DNA of 56,898 nt. It comes from JAISGQ01 sp045534445. Its GTDB lineage: Bacteria > Bacillota > Clostridia > Oscillospirales > Acutalibacteraceae. Both the position numbers and the translations under genes were made by a program. The notes beneath the pieces are model-generated. The model saw only the letters and a list, made by a program, of their open reading frames with translations, had not been told where the DNA came from and made no database searches. The stretch lies in assembly GCA_045534445.1 (NCBI GenBank), contig JAZSJQ010000043.1, positions 1 through 56,898 on the forward strand, given 5' to 3'. Positions 26,860-35,714 of the stretch are shown one piece after another; the first letter of the stretch is position 1, and every line of letters begins with the position of its first letter.

Positions 26860-26888
26860 ATTGTAACACACCTCACAGCTTATTGCAA
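26860..26888 (-). promoter_or_regulatory. promoter of the LRR gene
   Basis: On the minus strand TTGCAA (26883-26888) and TACAAT (26860-26865), 17-bp spacing. Confidence 0.65.
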
Positions 26889-26925
26889 CTGACACAAAAT
26901 GCCCTTTTTCAACACAACAATCTGC

Positions 26926-26954
26926 TTGACAGCTCCCGACTCGGCAGGTATTAT
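26926..26954 (+). promoter_or_regulatory. promoter of the GH3 gene
   Basis: Perfect TTGACA (26926-26931) and TATTAT (26949-26954), 17-bp spacing. Confidence 0.75.
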
Positions 26955-26999
26955 GAATATGATACCATCATTCTGTTGATTTAACCGGAGGAACACAAA

Positions 27000-29912
27000 A
27001 TGACCTTTGAATTCCCCTTCAAGGATCCTTCTCTTGATATTGAGGAGCGTCTTGACGATCTTATGCAGAGGCTCACTCTTGAAGAGAAGATGGGCTTTAT
27101 CCCCATGACCCATGCGCCCGTGCCGAGACTTGGAATAGAAGAATTTGCAATCGGCGGCGAAGGTGCCCACGGTTATATCGACCGTCTGGGTCCTGCCACA
27201 ACCTTCCCTCAGACCATCGGCCTCGCAGCCACCTTTGACCGTGACCTTCTTTCGGAAATAGGCACTGTCACAGGAAAGGAAGCCCGTGCTTTTTATAACC
27301 GTACAGGCAAAAAAAGCGGAACCACCCTGTGGTTCCCCACCGTTGACCTTGAGAGAAGTCCTTACTGGGGCAGAACCGAGGAGGGCTACGGTGAGGATCC
27401 CTATCTGACGGGTGAGCTTGCAAAGTGCATTATCACAGCCGCTCAGAACGACAACGGAAAAGACCCTCTGATGGTCACCAGCGGTCCCAAGCACTTCTTT
27501 GCAAACAACAACGAATACCTCCGCGGTTCCTGTAACTGCTCCATTACCCCAAGACTCCTCCGTGAATACTATACAGTCCCCTTCAAGGCGGCAATAAAGG
27601 ACGCAGGCGCATACTCCGTAATGAGCTCATATAACGAGGTCAACGGTATTCCCATGATGCTCAACCCCATGCTCAACGATATGGTCAAGGACGAGTGGGG
27701 CATGAGAGATCGCGGCCATATCGTCACCGACGGCGGCGATTTTGAGCAGACTGTCAATCTTCACCATTATTTCGGCGAGCATTGCGAGACCATCGCACAC
27801 GCTCTGAAAAACGGCGCCGACACCATGAATGACAAGGCCGAGATCGTTCTCCCCGCTCTGCACGAGGCTTTTGAACGCGGTCTTATCACCGAGGAGGAGC
27901 TCAACCCCCATGTGCGCGACATTCTCCGCGTGCGAATGAGGCTCGGTCAGTTTGATCCCTCCACCCCCTATGATGACCTTAAAACCGAAGAGCTTGTCAA
28001 CTGCGAAAAGCACAAGGCTCTTACCCGCCGTGCCGTTGCGGAGTCCTGCGTGCTTCTGCAGAACCGCGGCGTTCTCCCTCTGAAGGAGGGCGGAAGGATA
28101 GCCGTTATCGGTCATATGGCGACCCGTCTTTATATGGACTGGTACACCGCCTTCATGGACTACAAGGTCACTGTCCTTGACGGTCTGAAGGCTCGTTTCG
28201 GCGAGGATAATGTCGATTATCTCGAGACCCGTGATATTGTAAGCTTCTGCACCTCTTCAGGTCTGCCCCTTGTTTTCGCAGGGGAGCATAACGCTCTGAC
28301 GGTGGGCAGTAAGGGTGAGGAAAGCGCAAAGTTCTATCTTGAGGACTGGGGCTTCGGTGCTGTCACTCTCCGTTCCCTCCAAAACGGAAAGCTTCTTGAT
28401 CTCGGTCATATAATAAAGCCCAACGAAAAGCTCCCTCCCGAGGAGCTTGCCCGTCAGGCAATAGTTGAGAGAGATTTCCCCGCAAGACCCATTGCAGAGG
28501 ATTCTCTCCGCTGGTTTGTAAAGACTCAGTTTACCCTTGTGCCTCAAGGCGACGGAAAATATATGATAAAAGCCTTTGACGGAAGGCTTGCTTCATGGGG
28601 CAATGAGGGCGAATCGGTCAAGTTCTCAAAGCCCTTTGCGCCCACTGAAGAAAATCTCTTCTCCATGTGCACAGTAAACAACGAAGCAGAGGCTATGATA
28701 AAGGCGAAAGACTACGATGCTGTTGTTACTGTCGTGGGAAGCAACCCCATGATCCACGCCCGTGAGTGCATAGACCGTCATTCTCTGCTTCTGCCTGCCC
28801 GTGATGAGCAGCTTCTCCGCGAGGCAGCCCTTGCCAACGCCAACAGCGTTGCGGTAATCATGACAAGCTATCCCTTTGATTGCGGTCTGGCTTCATACAT
28901 GAATAACGCCGTGATCACCCTCTCTCACGGTATGCAGGAAACGGGCAACGGTCTTGCGGATATACTTTCGGGTGACATTTCCCCTGCCGGCAGACTTCCC
29001 ATGTCATGGGTTCGCGATGACCGCTACCGCCCCGAAAGCGTTATGAAATATGATATAATGCATGAAAAAATGACCTATCTCTGGAATGATGAGGGTATTC
29101 TCTATCCCTTCGGATACGGTCTGAGCTATGCTGATTTCTCCTACAGCGGACTTAAAATTGCCCCTGCGGAAAATGGCTGGAATGTTATCTTTACCGTTAC
29201 AAACAACAGCGATTTCAACGCTCAGGAGGTTCCTCAGATGTATGTAAAGGTCAAGGAATCTTCTCTCCCGAGACCGCTTATGCAGCTCAAGGGCTTCGAC
29301 CGTATCACGGTTCCTGCCCGTGACAGCGTGACTGTCACCTTCCCTCTGCCCTATGATGAGCTTCGCGTCTGGGACGTGAACACCGACAGCTTCGTGCTTG
29401 AAAGCGGCTTTGCTCATATTATGGTGGGTGCCTCCAGCATGGATATACGCCTTCAGGGTCAGGTCATTATCCCCGGCAAGAGAATACCGCCCCGTGTGCT
29501 TTCAGGCGTGCTTTACCCCTGGAAGTGCGATGATTACGAGGATCTTGTATTCATCGAAAAGCGCGGAAGTAAAATACCTGCCGTCCTTACCGACGGCAAT
29601 TTCGGCGGCGAGGCAGATTTTAAAAACTGTGTTTCCGACGGTGCCTCGAAGCTTCGCATATGCTGTGCAGGCTTTACCGCTCCGGGCGCAAAGGTTGACC
29701 TGCTTATTGACGATGGCGACGTCGCCGCCTCTGTCACCGTGCCTATGTCCGACGATATTGCCGCATGGGCGAAAAAGGTCGGTGAGCATAATTTCCCCAC
29801 ATGGCAGGTCGTTGAGTGCGCTGTGAATTTGCCGAAGGACGGCGTTTTCGACCTGAGACTCACCACAAGCGATAGAGTTGCTGTTCATTCGATAGAGTTT
29901 ATAAAGGAATAA
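27000..29912 (+). CDS. glycoside hydrolase family 3 (beta-glucosidase/xylosidase-like)
   Basis: A 970-residue cytoplasmic enzyme (no signal peptide). The N-terminal (beta/alpha)8 domain has GPKHFFANNNE and the catalytic nucleophile region HIVTDGGDFEQ, with Asp244 in place of the usual SDW context. An alpha/beta sandwich domain follows (VVGSNPM, GLADILSGDISPAGRLPMSW), then a Fn3-like domain (YPFGYGLSYADFSY...VPQMYVKVKESSLPRP...) and an extra C-terminal beta domain (~830-970) that looks CBM6-like. It probably cleaves oligosaccharides taken up after extracellular hydrolysis; the exact sugar cannot be read. GGAGGA precedes ATG 27000. Single-gene unit with promoter and terminator. Confidence 0.88.
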   Translation: MTFEFPFKDPSLDIEERLDDLMQRLTLEEKMGFIPMTHAPVPRLGIEEFAIGGEGAHGYIDRLGPATTFPQTIGLAATFDRDLLSEIGTVTGKEARAFYNRTGKKSGTTLWFPTVDLERSPYWGRTEEGYGEDPYLTGELAKCIITAAQNDNGKDPLMVTSGPKHFFANNNEYLRGSCNCSITPRLLREYYTVPFKAAIKDAGAYSVMSSYNEVNGIPMMLNPMLNDMVKDEWGMRDRGHIVTDGGDFEQTVNLHHYFGEHCETIAHALKNGADTMNDKAEIVLPALHEAFERGLITEEELNPHVRDILRVRMRLGQFDPSTPYDDLKTEELVNCEKHKALTRRAVAESCVLLQNRGVLPLKEGGRIAVIGHMATRLYMDWYTAFMDYKVTVLDGLKARFGEDNVDYLETRDIVSFCTSSGLPLVFAGEHNALTVGSKGEESAKFYLEDWGFGAVTLRSLQNGKLLDLGHIIKPNEKLPPEELARQAIVERDFPARPIAEDSLRWFVKTQFTLVPQGDGKYMIKAFDGRLASWGNEGESVKFSKPFAPTEENLFSMCTVNNEAEAMIKAKDYDAVVTVVGSNPMIHARECIDRHSLLLPARDEQLLREAALANANSVAVIMTSYPFDCGLASYMNNAVITLSHGMQETGNGLADILSGDISPAGRLPMSWVRDDRYRPESVMKYDIMHEKMTYLWNDEGILYPFGYGLSYADFSYSGLKIAPAENGWNVIFTVTNNSDFNAQEVPQMYVKVKESSLPRPLMQLKGFDRITVPARDSVTVTFPLPYDELRVWDVNTDSFVLESGFAHIMVGASSMDIRLQGQVIIPGKRIPPRVLSGVLYPWKCDDYEDLVFIEKRGSKIPAVLTDGNFGGEADFKNCVSDGASKLRICCAGFTAPGAKVDLLIDDGDVAASVTVPMSDDIAAWAKKVGEHNFPTWQVVECAVNLPKDGVFDLRLTTSDRVAVHSIEFIKE

Positions 29913-29964
29913 GAAACGAGGTTTGTTCTATGCACAGTCCGACCTGATAAACGGCGAATATTTT

Positions 29965-29993
29965 TCAGCGCTATGCTATAGCGCTGATTTGTT
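29965..29993 (+). terminator. rho-independent terminator after the GH3 gene
   Basis: TCAGCGCTAT (29965-29974) pairs perfectly with ATAGCGCTGA (29978-29987), 3-base loop, then TTTGTT. Confidence 0.75.
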
Positions 29994-30023
29994 GCGCCTA
30001 AAATCAGAAAGGATTGTTATTTC

Positions 30024-31184
30024 GTGAAAATAAAAAAGAATATATATCTGATGTATGCCATCGCACTGCTTCAGGGCATGGTCTTCTACGGTCCTGTAAC
30101 CACGCTTTACCGTCAGGTAAATGGCCTTTCGGTTTTTCAGATAACACTTATTGAAGGCATTTCGTATCTGCTGTGTATTGTTTTTGAAATTCCGTGGGGA
30201 ATAATTGCGGATAAGATCGGATACAAAAGAACAATGTGCTTCTGCTGCAGCCTTTTCTTTATTTCCAAAATAGTATTCTGGAGCGCACACGGCTTTTCAA
30301 GCTTCCTTATTGAGCGAATAATGCTGAGCATTGTGTTCTCCGGACTGTCAGGAGTGGATACCAGCATACTGTACCTATCCTGCAGCAAAGGTGAAAGCCA
30401 GAAGGCATTCGGTGTTTACAGCAGTCTGGGCGAAATAGGAGTTTTGTTTGCCGCCCTTGTTTTCTCTGTGTTTGTCAGATCAAATTATTCCCTTGCCGCA
30501 TTTCTTACAGTTATCAGCTACGGTCTGGCCGCTCTGTTATCTTTCTTCCTGACGGAAGTCAGGGACTCAGAGAATCGGGCTGTTCTCTTCTCTGAATTGA
30601 AAGTAATTTTTGCAAACGTTTTTAAGGACAAGAAATTTATACTGTTTTTGTTATCTGCCGCATTCTTGTCGGAAATCTGCCGGACAATTACTGTTTTTCT
30701 GAATCAGATCCAATATGAGAAGTGTGGTCTGTCCGCATCTGCCATCGGCTATATTTACATTATTGTTACACTCGCCGGCATGACTGCGGTATTTTCGGAA
30801 GTGCTGACCCGAAAGCTTGGAATTCGGCGTATAGGTATAGTTTTCTATATTGCCGCAATAATTTCCTGCACAGTGCTTGGTTTTACAGATAAGGCATTTG
30901 TTTCTGTACTTGGCATTCTGCTGCTTAATGTAACCGACAGCTTGTATCAGCCATACCAGATGGAATTGCAGAACAGACAGGTGCGGTCGGCAAACCGTGC
31001 TACTGAGTTGAGCGTTTACGCTATGGTTATCAATTGTGTCAGTGCAGGAACGAGCGTTTTATTCGGTACTTTGGCAGATATCAGCCTGAGCCTGTCGTTC
31101 CTTTTCGGCGCAGGACTCGGCATAATAGGATTGCTTTTCTTCATCCGCTGGTATAAGCACAGAAAAAAAGCTTTGGAATCCTAA
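30024..31184 (+). CDS. major facilitator superfamily transporter
   Basis: A 386-residue protein with about 12 transmembrane helices. It resembles drug/sugar efflux MFS members: the loop 2-3 motif GIIADKIGYKRTMC corresponds to the GxxxDRxGRR signature. GTG at 30024 is the start, with AAAGGA 10 bases upstream. Direct codon use is more A/T-rich than that of its neighbours. It is a single gene between two terminators, with no obvious strong promoter. The substrate is unknown; multidrug efflux is the family default. Confidence 0.8.
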   Translation: MKIKKNIYLMYAIALLQGMVFYGPVTTLYRQVNGLSVFQITLIEGISYLLCIVFEIPWGIIADKIGYKRTMCFCCSLFFISKIVFWSAHGFSSFLIERIMLSIVFSGLSGVDTSILYLSCSKGESQKAFGVYSSLGEIGVLFAALVFSVFVRSNYSLAAFLTVISYGLAALLSFFLTEVRDSENRAVLFSELKVIFANVFKDKKFILFLLSAAFLSEICRTITVFLNQIQYEKCGLSASAIGYIYIIVTLAGMTAVFSEVLTRKLGIRRIGIVFYIAAIISCTVLGFTDKAFVSVLGILLLNVTDSLYQPYQMELQNRQVRSANRATELSVYAMVINCVSAGTSVLFGTLADISLSLSFLFGAGLGIIGLLFFIRWYKHRKKALES

Positions 31185-31213
31185 TTACCAACAGAATTTC
31201 GTTATTTTTAAGC

Positions 31214-31249
31214 AAAGAGCTGATTGCTTCTGACCAGTCAGCTCTTTTT
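31214..31249 (+). terminator. rho-independent terminator after the MFS gene
   Basis: AAAGAGCTGA (31214-31223) pairs with TCAGCTCTTT (31238-31247), followed by a T-run. Confidence 0.8.
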
Positions 31250-31303
31250 GTTTGCTATACAGCGAAATAAAATTCTCTTCGCCTTATTTATTTTCCTCAT
31301 GTA

Positions 31304-31332
31304 TTGAAATCCTTGTATAAATATTGTATGAT
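31304..31332 (+). promoter_or_regulatory. promoter of the GerMN lipoprotein gene
   Basis: TTGAAA (31304-31309) and TATGAT (31327-31332), 17-bp spacing. A palindrome, TGAATATT-N6-AATATTCA (31343-31364), lies in the early transcribed leader and could be an operator. Confidence 0.6.
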
Positions 31333-31396
31333 AATCATGTGATGAATATTAATTCAAATATTCATTGTTATATTCATTTATTGGGAGGTTGCGTTT

Positions 31397-32383
31397 ATGA
31401 AAAGAACATTAAGCAGAATCATCGCACTTTTACTCTGCCTGCTCACTCTTTTTTCTGTTGCCGCCTGCGGAGGCAAGGACGAATCGGATGGCGGCAAGCA
31501 AGCCTCGGCACCTTCTGATCCCCCTGCTGTCAGCACTCCTGCGGCAAACGGCGCACTTCATGCCGATATAACCGACGACAAGCACTTCAAGCAGTTTGAT
31601 ATCTTCTACGCTTACGGTGACGATGAGTATGAGGATTATATGCTCTGGTGCGAGGCTGAAATGACCGATTTCTATATCGTTGCACTTCATCCCGATACCG
31701 AGCAGTGGGTCACCGACGGTGTCAAGCTCTTTGAAAAGGATAAGATCACACCCAAAGAGGCTGTGAACTATATCTGCATGGTTCCCGAGGGCTTCCCTGC
31801 AGAGGCTGTTGTCTACACCGCAAACGGCAAGACATATATGTATGCAATCGGCTACAACGGCAGAGACGGCGGCATATCCCTTATGGAGATCGACAGACTC
31901 TATGTTGATGCTGACTCCGCAAAGACCACAACCACCACTGCCGCAACAACCACCACAAAGGAAAAGACCACCACTACCACCAAAGCAACCACAACAACTA
32001 CCGAGGCTGACCCCTCGGTCATGGTCGAGATCTACTGGGTCAGCGATGATCTTGATATCTTTGCTCAGGAGGTCACCATTCAGAGCGACTCCAAGTGGCA
32101 CGTTTGGCTGGCTCTCAAGACCCTCAACAAGCAGATACCTTCAAAGTGCAGTCTCAAGAGCGGCAATATGGTCAAGGGCAGAAACGGCATCATGGAGCTT
32201 GACTTCTCCGAGCACTTCATGAAGGTCGGAAGCAGCATGACAGGACGTCCCGTGCTTCAGGCTATCGCCAACACCTACATAATGACCTACGATCTGCAGG
32301 CAGTACGCTTCCTTGTCGAGGGCGAATATCTCGAAACCGCTATCTGCGGCTATGCAGAGGAATTTGCATATACCGACTGCTGA
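31397..32383 (+). CDS. lipoprotein with C-terminal GerMN-like domain
   Basis: A 328-residue lipoprotein (LFSVAACGG, Cys about 25). A mature N-terminal domain of about 150 residues is followed by a Thr-rich linker (about 175-206, TTTT/TTTK repeats, likely glycosylated or disordered) and a C-terminal ~115-residue segment that matches the GerMN pattern (MVEIYWVSDD, IMELDFSEHF, ANTYIMTYDLQAVRFLVEG). GerMN domains occur in GerM and other envelope lipoproteins and may bind peptidoglycan or partner proteins. The first domain was not recognised. Single gene with its own promoter and terminator. Confidence 0.8.
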   Translation: MKRTLSRIIALLLCLLTLFSVAACGGKDESDGGKQASAPSDPPAVSTPAANGALHADITDDKHFKQFDIFYAYGDDEYEDYMLWCEAEMTDFYIVALHPDTEQWVTDGVKLFEKDKITPKEAVNYICMVPEGFPAEAVVYTANGKTYMYAIGYNGRDGGISLMEIDRLYVDADSAKTTTTTAATTTTKEKTTTTTKATTTTTEADPSVMVEIYWVSDDLDIFAQEVTIQSDSKWHVWLALKTLNKQIPSKCSLKSGNMVKGRNGIMELDFSEHFMKVGSSMTGRPVLQAIANTYIMTYDLQAVRFLVEGEYLETAICGYAEEFAYTDC

Positions 32384-32397
32384 TTTCTTACAGGCTT

Positions 32398-32430
32398 TAC
32401 CCCTGACGGTGTACCGTCAGGGGTATTATT
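32398..32430 (+). terminator. rho-independent terminator
   Basis: TACCCCTGACGGT (32398-32410) pairs with ACCGTCAGGGGTA (32413-32425), 2-base loop, with a short T-rich tail. Confidence 0.8.
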
Positions 32431-32638
32431 ATACCCACAACAATTTTAATCATTTATATTACTTATTGTAATATTATTCCGTCTTGCGCGCACACATTCC
32501 TCCGTTCGCGTACAGTTTATGGGTATGTTCACCTATTGCGGACGGATTTAGTCCATTTTCGTGTTTTACTAATTAAAAGCATGAAAATATGCACTAAAAA
32601 CAATGTTAAAACCTTGTCAATTTCTATCCCATAAAATG

Positions 32639-32667
32639 TTGACTATGGCGTAAACAAAACTTATAAT
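32639..32667 (+). promoter_or_regulatory. serC-serA promoter
   Basis: TTGACT (32639-32644) and TATAAT (32662-32667), 17-bp spacing. It is followed by a 60-bp leader with a small hairpin. Confidence 0.75.
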
Positions 32668-32727
32668 TAGACTAATCACAAATAATTCGCTGTGAGGCGA
32701 ATATCTACATAACGGAGGTAATAAACA

Positions 32728-33810
32728 ATGGCAAGAGTTTACAATTTTTCTGCAGGTCCTTCCTGTCTGCCTGAGGCAGTACTTACCAAGGCAGCATCCG
32801 AGATGCTCGATTATGAGGGCAGCGGTCAGTCTGTTATGGAGATGTCTCACCGTTCAAAGACTTATCAGGCAATTATCGACGGCGCAGAGGCAGCTCTCCG
32901 CAAGGTAATGAACATCCCCGACAACTACAAGGTACTCTTCCTTCAGGGCGGTGCTTCCACCCAGTTTGCAATGATCCCCCTCAACCTCATGACCAAGAGC
33001 GGCAAGGCTGATTTTGTCATCACCGGTCAGTGGGCTAACAAGGCATATCAGGAAGCTTCCCGCTACGGCGAGGCTAAGGTCATCGCATCCAGCAAGGATA
33101 AGACCTTCTCCTATATCCCCAAGCTTGATCCCGCAACCTTTACTCCCGATGCAGACTATTTCCACATCTGCCTCAACAACACCATCTACGGTACCAAGTA
33201 CCATGAGCTCCCCGAGACCGGCAATGTTCCTCTGGTAGCTGATATTTCTTCCTGCATCATCTCTGAGCCCCTCGATGTTACCAAGTTCGGTATGCTCTAT
33301 GCAGGCGCTCAGAAGAATATGTCCTGCGCAGGTCTTACTGTTGTTATCATCCGCGAGGATCTCATCGCAGAGCCCCAGGCTTGCTGCCCCACCATGCTCA
33401 AGTACAGCACCCATTCCGAAAATGGCTCCATGTACAATACTCCTCCCTGCTATGCAATCTACATTGCAAAGCTCGTTCTCGAGTGGATCCTCGAGCTCGG
33501 CGGCGTAGAGAAGATGAAGGAGATCAACGAGAAGAAGGCTAAGATCCTTTACGATTACCTCGATTCTTCCGAGATGTTCAAGGGTACTGTTGTTCCTGAA
33601 GACCGTTCCCTCATGAACGTTCCCTTCGTTACCGGCAACGAGGAGCTTGACGCTAAGTTCGTCAAGGAAGCTACCGCTGCAGGCTTCGTAAACCTCAAGG
33701 GTCACCGCTCCGTCGGCGGCATGAGAGCTTCCATCTACAATGCAATGCCCGTTGAAGGCGTTGAGAAGCTCGTTGAGTTCATGAAGAAGTTCGAGGCTGA
33801 GAACAAATAA
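32728..33810 (+). CDS. serC: phosphoserine aminotransferase
   Basis: A 360-residue PLP enzyme that converts 3-phosphohydroxypyruvate to phosphoserine, using glutamate as amino donor. Typical sequence: NFSAGPSCLPEAVL at the start, SHRSKTYQAI, and the PLP lysine Lys196 in LYAGAQKNMSCAGLTVVI. It forms an operon with serA (25 bp gap) for serine synthesis. AACGGAGGT precedes the ATG at 32728. Codon use is strongly biased to C/G-ending codons, consistent with high expression. Length is normal. Confidence 0.97.
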   Translation: MARVYNFSAGPSCLPEAVLTKAASEMLDYEGSGQSVMEMSHRSKTYQAIIDGAEAALRKVMNIPDNYKVLFLQGGASTQFAMIPLNLMTKSGKADFVITGQWANKAYQEASRYGEAKVIASSKDKTFSYIPKLDPATFTPDADYFHICLNNTIYGTKYHELPETGNVPLVADISSCIISEPLDVTKFGMLYAGAQKNMSCAGLTVVIIREDLIAEPQACCPTMLKYSTHSENGSMYNTPPCYAIYIAKLVLEWILELGGVEKMKEINEKKAKILYDYLDSSEMFKGTVVPEDRSLMNVPFVTGNEELDAKFVKEATAAGFVNLKGHRSVGGMRASIYNAMPVEGVEKLVEFMKKFEAENK

Positions 33811-33835
33811 TTAAACATATTTAGGAGTAATTACA

Positions 33836-35002
33836 ATGTATAACATTCTTACACTCAATAAGATCGCTGCTGTCGGTCTCAACCGTCTTGGCGAAGGCTA
33901 TGTAGCAGGCGATGCAATCGAAAATCCCGATGCAGTTATCGTCCGTTCCGCCTCCATGCACGATATGGAAATGCCCGAAAGCCTTCTTGCAATAGCTCGA
34001 GCAGGCGCAGGCGTCAACAACATTCCCGTTGCTGACTGCGCTGACAAGGGTATCGTTGTTTTCAACACCCCCGGTGCTAACGCAAACGCTGTTAAGGAGC
34101 TTGTTATCGCTGCACTGTTTATGTGCTCCCGTAAGGTCATTCCCGCTATCGAGTGGGCAAAGACCCTCAAGGGCCAGGGCGCTGACGTTCCCAAGCTCGT
34201 CGAAAAGGGCAAGGCACAGTTCGCAGGTCCTGAGGTAAAGGGCAAGAAGCTCGGTGTTATCGGCCTCGGTGCTATCGGCGCTCTCGTTGCAAACACCGCT
34301 TACAACCTCGGCATGGACGTTTACGGCTACGATCCCTTCATGAGCCTTGACGCTGCATGGAGCCTCTCCAGACACATCAAGCACTCCGTAAATCTCAAGG
34401 AGATCTACGAGAACTGTGATTATATCTCCATTCACGTTCCTTACAATGCAGACACCAAGGGTTACCTCGGTGCTGAGGCTATCTCCCAGATGAAGGACGG
34501 CGTCCGCATCCTCAACTTCGCTCGTGCAGAGCTTGTTGACGCTGACGTTATCAAGGAAGCTCTTGCCAGCGGCAAGGTCGGCGGCTATGTTGTTGACTTC
34601 CCCACCGAAGAGGTTCTCGATGTTGACGGTATCGTTGCTATCCCCCACCTCGGCGCTTCTACTCCCGAGTCTGAGGACAACTGCGCTGTTATGGCTGCTG
34701 ACGAGGTCAAGAAGTACCTCGAAGAGGGCTCCATCAAGAACGCTGTTATGTTCCCCGACCTCGACTGCGGTCCTGTAGAGAACTTCCGTCTCTGCGTTCT
34801 CCACAAGAACATTCCCAACACCCTTACAAGACTTGCTGCAGTATTCTCCGAGCAGGGTCTCAACATCGAGAATATGCTCTCCAAGTCCAAGAAGGACTAT
34901 GCTTACACTGTTCTTGATTGCGACACCGCTATCAGCGAGGCTTCCATCGAGGCTATCAAGGCTATCGAGGGCGTTATCAGAACTCGTGTGATCGAGAAGT
35001 AA
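33836..35002 (+). CDS. serA: D-3-phosphoglycerate dehydrogenase
   Basis: A 388-residue NAD-dependent dehydrogenase, the first step of serine synthesis. The Rossmann motif GVIGLGAIGALVANTAYNLG and the catalytic Arg (NFARAELVD), Glu (FPTEEVLDV) and His (AIPHLGAST) regions are present. A C-terminal ACT domain (about 315-388) may bind serine for feedback inhibition. TTTAGGAG precedes the ATG. It is the second gene of serC-serA and ends 35 bp before a strong terminator. serB is not in the window. Confidence 0.97.
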   Translation: MYNILTLNKIAAVGLNRLGEGYVAGDAIENPDAVIVRSASMHDMEMPESLLAIARAGAGVNNIPVADCADKGIVVFNTPGANANAVKELVIAALFMCSRKVIPAIEWAKTLKGQGADVPKLVEKGKAQFAGPEVKGKKLGVIGLGAIGALVANTAYNLGMDVYGYDPFMSLDAAWSLSRHIKHSVNLKEIYENCDYISIHVPYNADTKGYLGAEAISQMKDGVRILNFARAELVDADVIKEALASGKVGGYVVDFPTEEVLDVDGIVAIPHLGASTPESEDNCAVMAADEVKKYLEEGSIKNAVMFPDLDCGPVENFRLCVLHKNIPNTLTRLAAVFSEQGLNIENMLSKSKKDYAYTVLDCDTAISEASIEAIKAIEGVIRTRVIEK

Positions 35003-35037
35003 TCACTTCCGAAAGTAAAAACTTCAGATAAATAAAG

Positions 35038-35076
35038 GCAGGCACAGCGGAATTTTCCGCTGTGCCTGCTGTTTTT
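35038..35076 (+). terminator. rho-independent terminator of serC-serA
   Basis: A 15-bp stem, GCAGGCACAGCGGAA (35038-35052) with TTCCGCTGTGCCTGC (35055-35069), followed by a T-rich tail. Confidence 0.85.
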
Positions 35077-35089
35077 CGTTTTTCACTGA

Positions 35090-35313
35090 TCAGGAATCAC
35101 ATTTTCTTTTATCATCGGCTTACCGGTAACAGGGGAATTCTGTAAATATCCAACGATTCCTTCTGCTTAGGAACAACTTCAATGCAGTCGGATATTCCGA
35201 TAGGATTATTCATGAAAACATTGATAATTGTCTTTTCCCATAATATATGGAGACTCCATCCCAAGCCCGAGCGAAACCCTGCCTGACGACTGAAAATCGA
35301 CAAAAGGTCAGGT
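35090..35313 (-). pseudogene. possible decayed gene fragment
   Basis: On the minus strand one frame reads MNNPIGISDCIEVVPKQ. After a one-base shift another frame continues AEGIVGYLQNSPVTGKP and ends at a stop near 35090. Together they look like the end of a protein interrupted by a frameshift. I do not recognise the protein, and the match to coding sequence is weak. It lies between the serA terminator and the last zinc-ribbon gene. It could equally be non-coding. Confidence 0.25.
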
Positions 35314-35598
35314 TTATTTGCTTCCATAGGGCGAATCGCAGTATTCGCAGACCCTGCCCTTTGTGTTTGCGCCACATCTCTTGCAGGTCCAGACGCGCTC
35401 GTCTATCTCAATCTCCCTGCGGATAGCCTCTTCCTCTTCTCTTTCTTCCTCTTCTCTCTTTGTCTTTGATTTGGACACCAGATATATAACAAGCATTACT
35501 ATGCCGACAAAAGCAAAAGGACCTCCGAATATTATCAGAAAAATTATTATAAAAATCCATTTGGACATATCGACATTGTTCTTGTTGTTTTTGCTCAT
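35314..35598 (-). CDS. small membrane protein with C-terminal zinc ribbon
   Basis: 94 residues from the ATG at 35598 (98 if the ATG at 35610 is used; AAAGGA lies too close to that one). One transmembrane helix (WIFIIIFLIIFGGPFAFVGIVMLVIYLV) is followed by a charged coiled stretch (EEEEREEEEAIRRE) and a C4 knuckle, CKRCGANTKGRVCEYC. It is the last gene of a minus-strand cluster of four zinc-ribbon membrane proteins. No function can be assigned. Confidence 0.65.
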   Translation of the reverse strand: MSKNNKNNVDMSKWIFIIIFLIIFGGPFAFVGIVMLVIYLVSKSKTKREEEEREEEEAIRREIEIDERVWTCKRCGANTKGRVCEYCDSPYGSK

Positions 35599-35677
35599 CG
35601 GAGACACCATTCCTTTCTTCCCATGTACTGTTCAGTTTATCAAATCCTTTGCGCAATGTCAAATTTCTTCCATGAAA

Positions 35678-35706
35678 AACAACCTCCGCCTTTGGCGGAG
35701 GTTGTT
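35678..35706 (-). terminator. terminator after the zinc-ribbon gene at 35715
   Basis: AACAACCTCCGCC (35678-35690) pairs with GGCGGAGGTTGTT (35694-35706), 3-base loop. On the minus strand a TTTTT tract follows, so this ends the transcript of the three upstream zinc-ribbon genes. Confidence 0.8.
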
Positions 35707-35714
35707 AAAAGGCA

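Larger units (their letters stand above)
32384..32727. other. 344-bp intergenic region before serC
   Basis: Contains the terminator at 32398-32430, then about 200 bp of AT-rich sequence with no reading frame of interest, then the serC promoter (32639-32667) and a short inverted repeat ATTCGC-TGTGAG-GCGAAT in the leader. No T-box or known riboswitch pattern was seen. Confidence 0.6.

Noticed and set aside
33821..34804. Long minus-strand frame opposite serA (and a similar one opposite serC)
   Set aside because: Shadow of genes with strong C/G-ending codon bias; the plus-strand proteins are certain.
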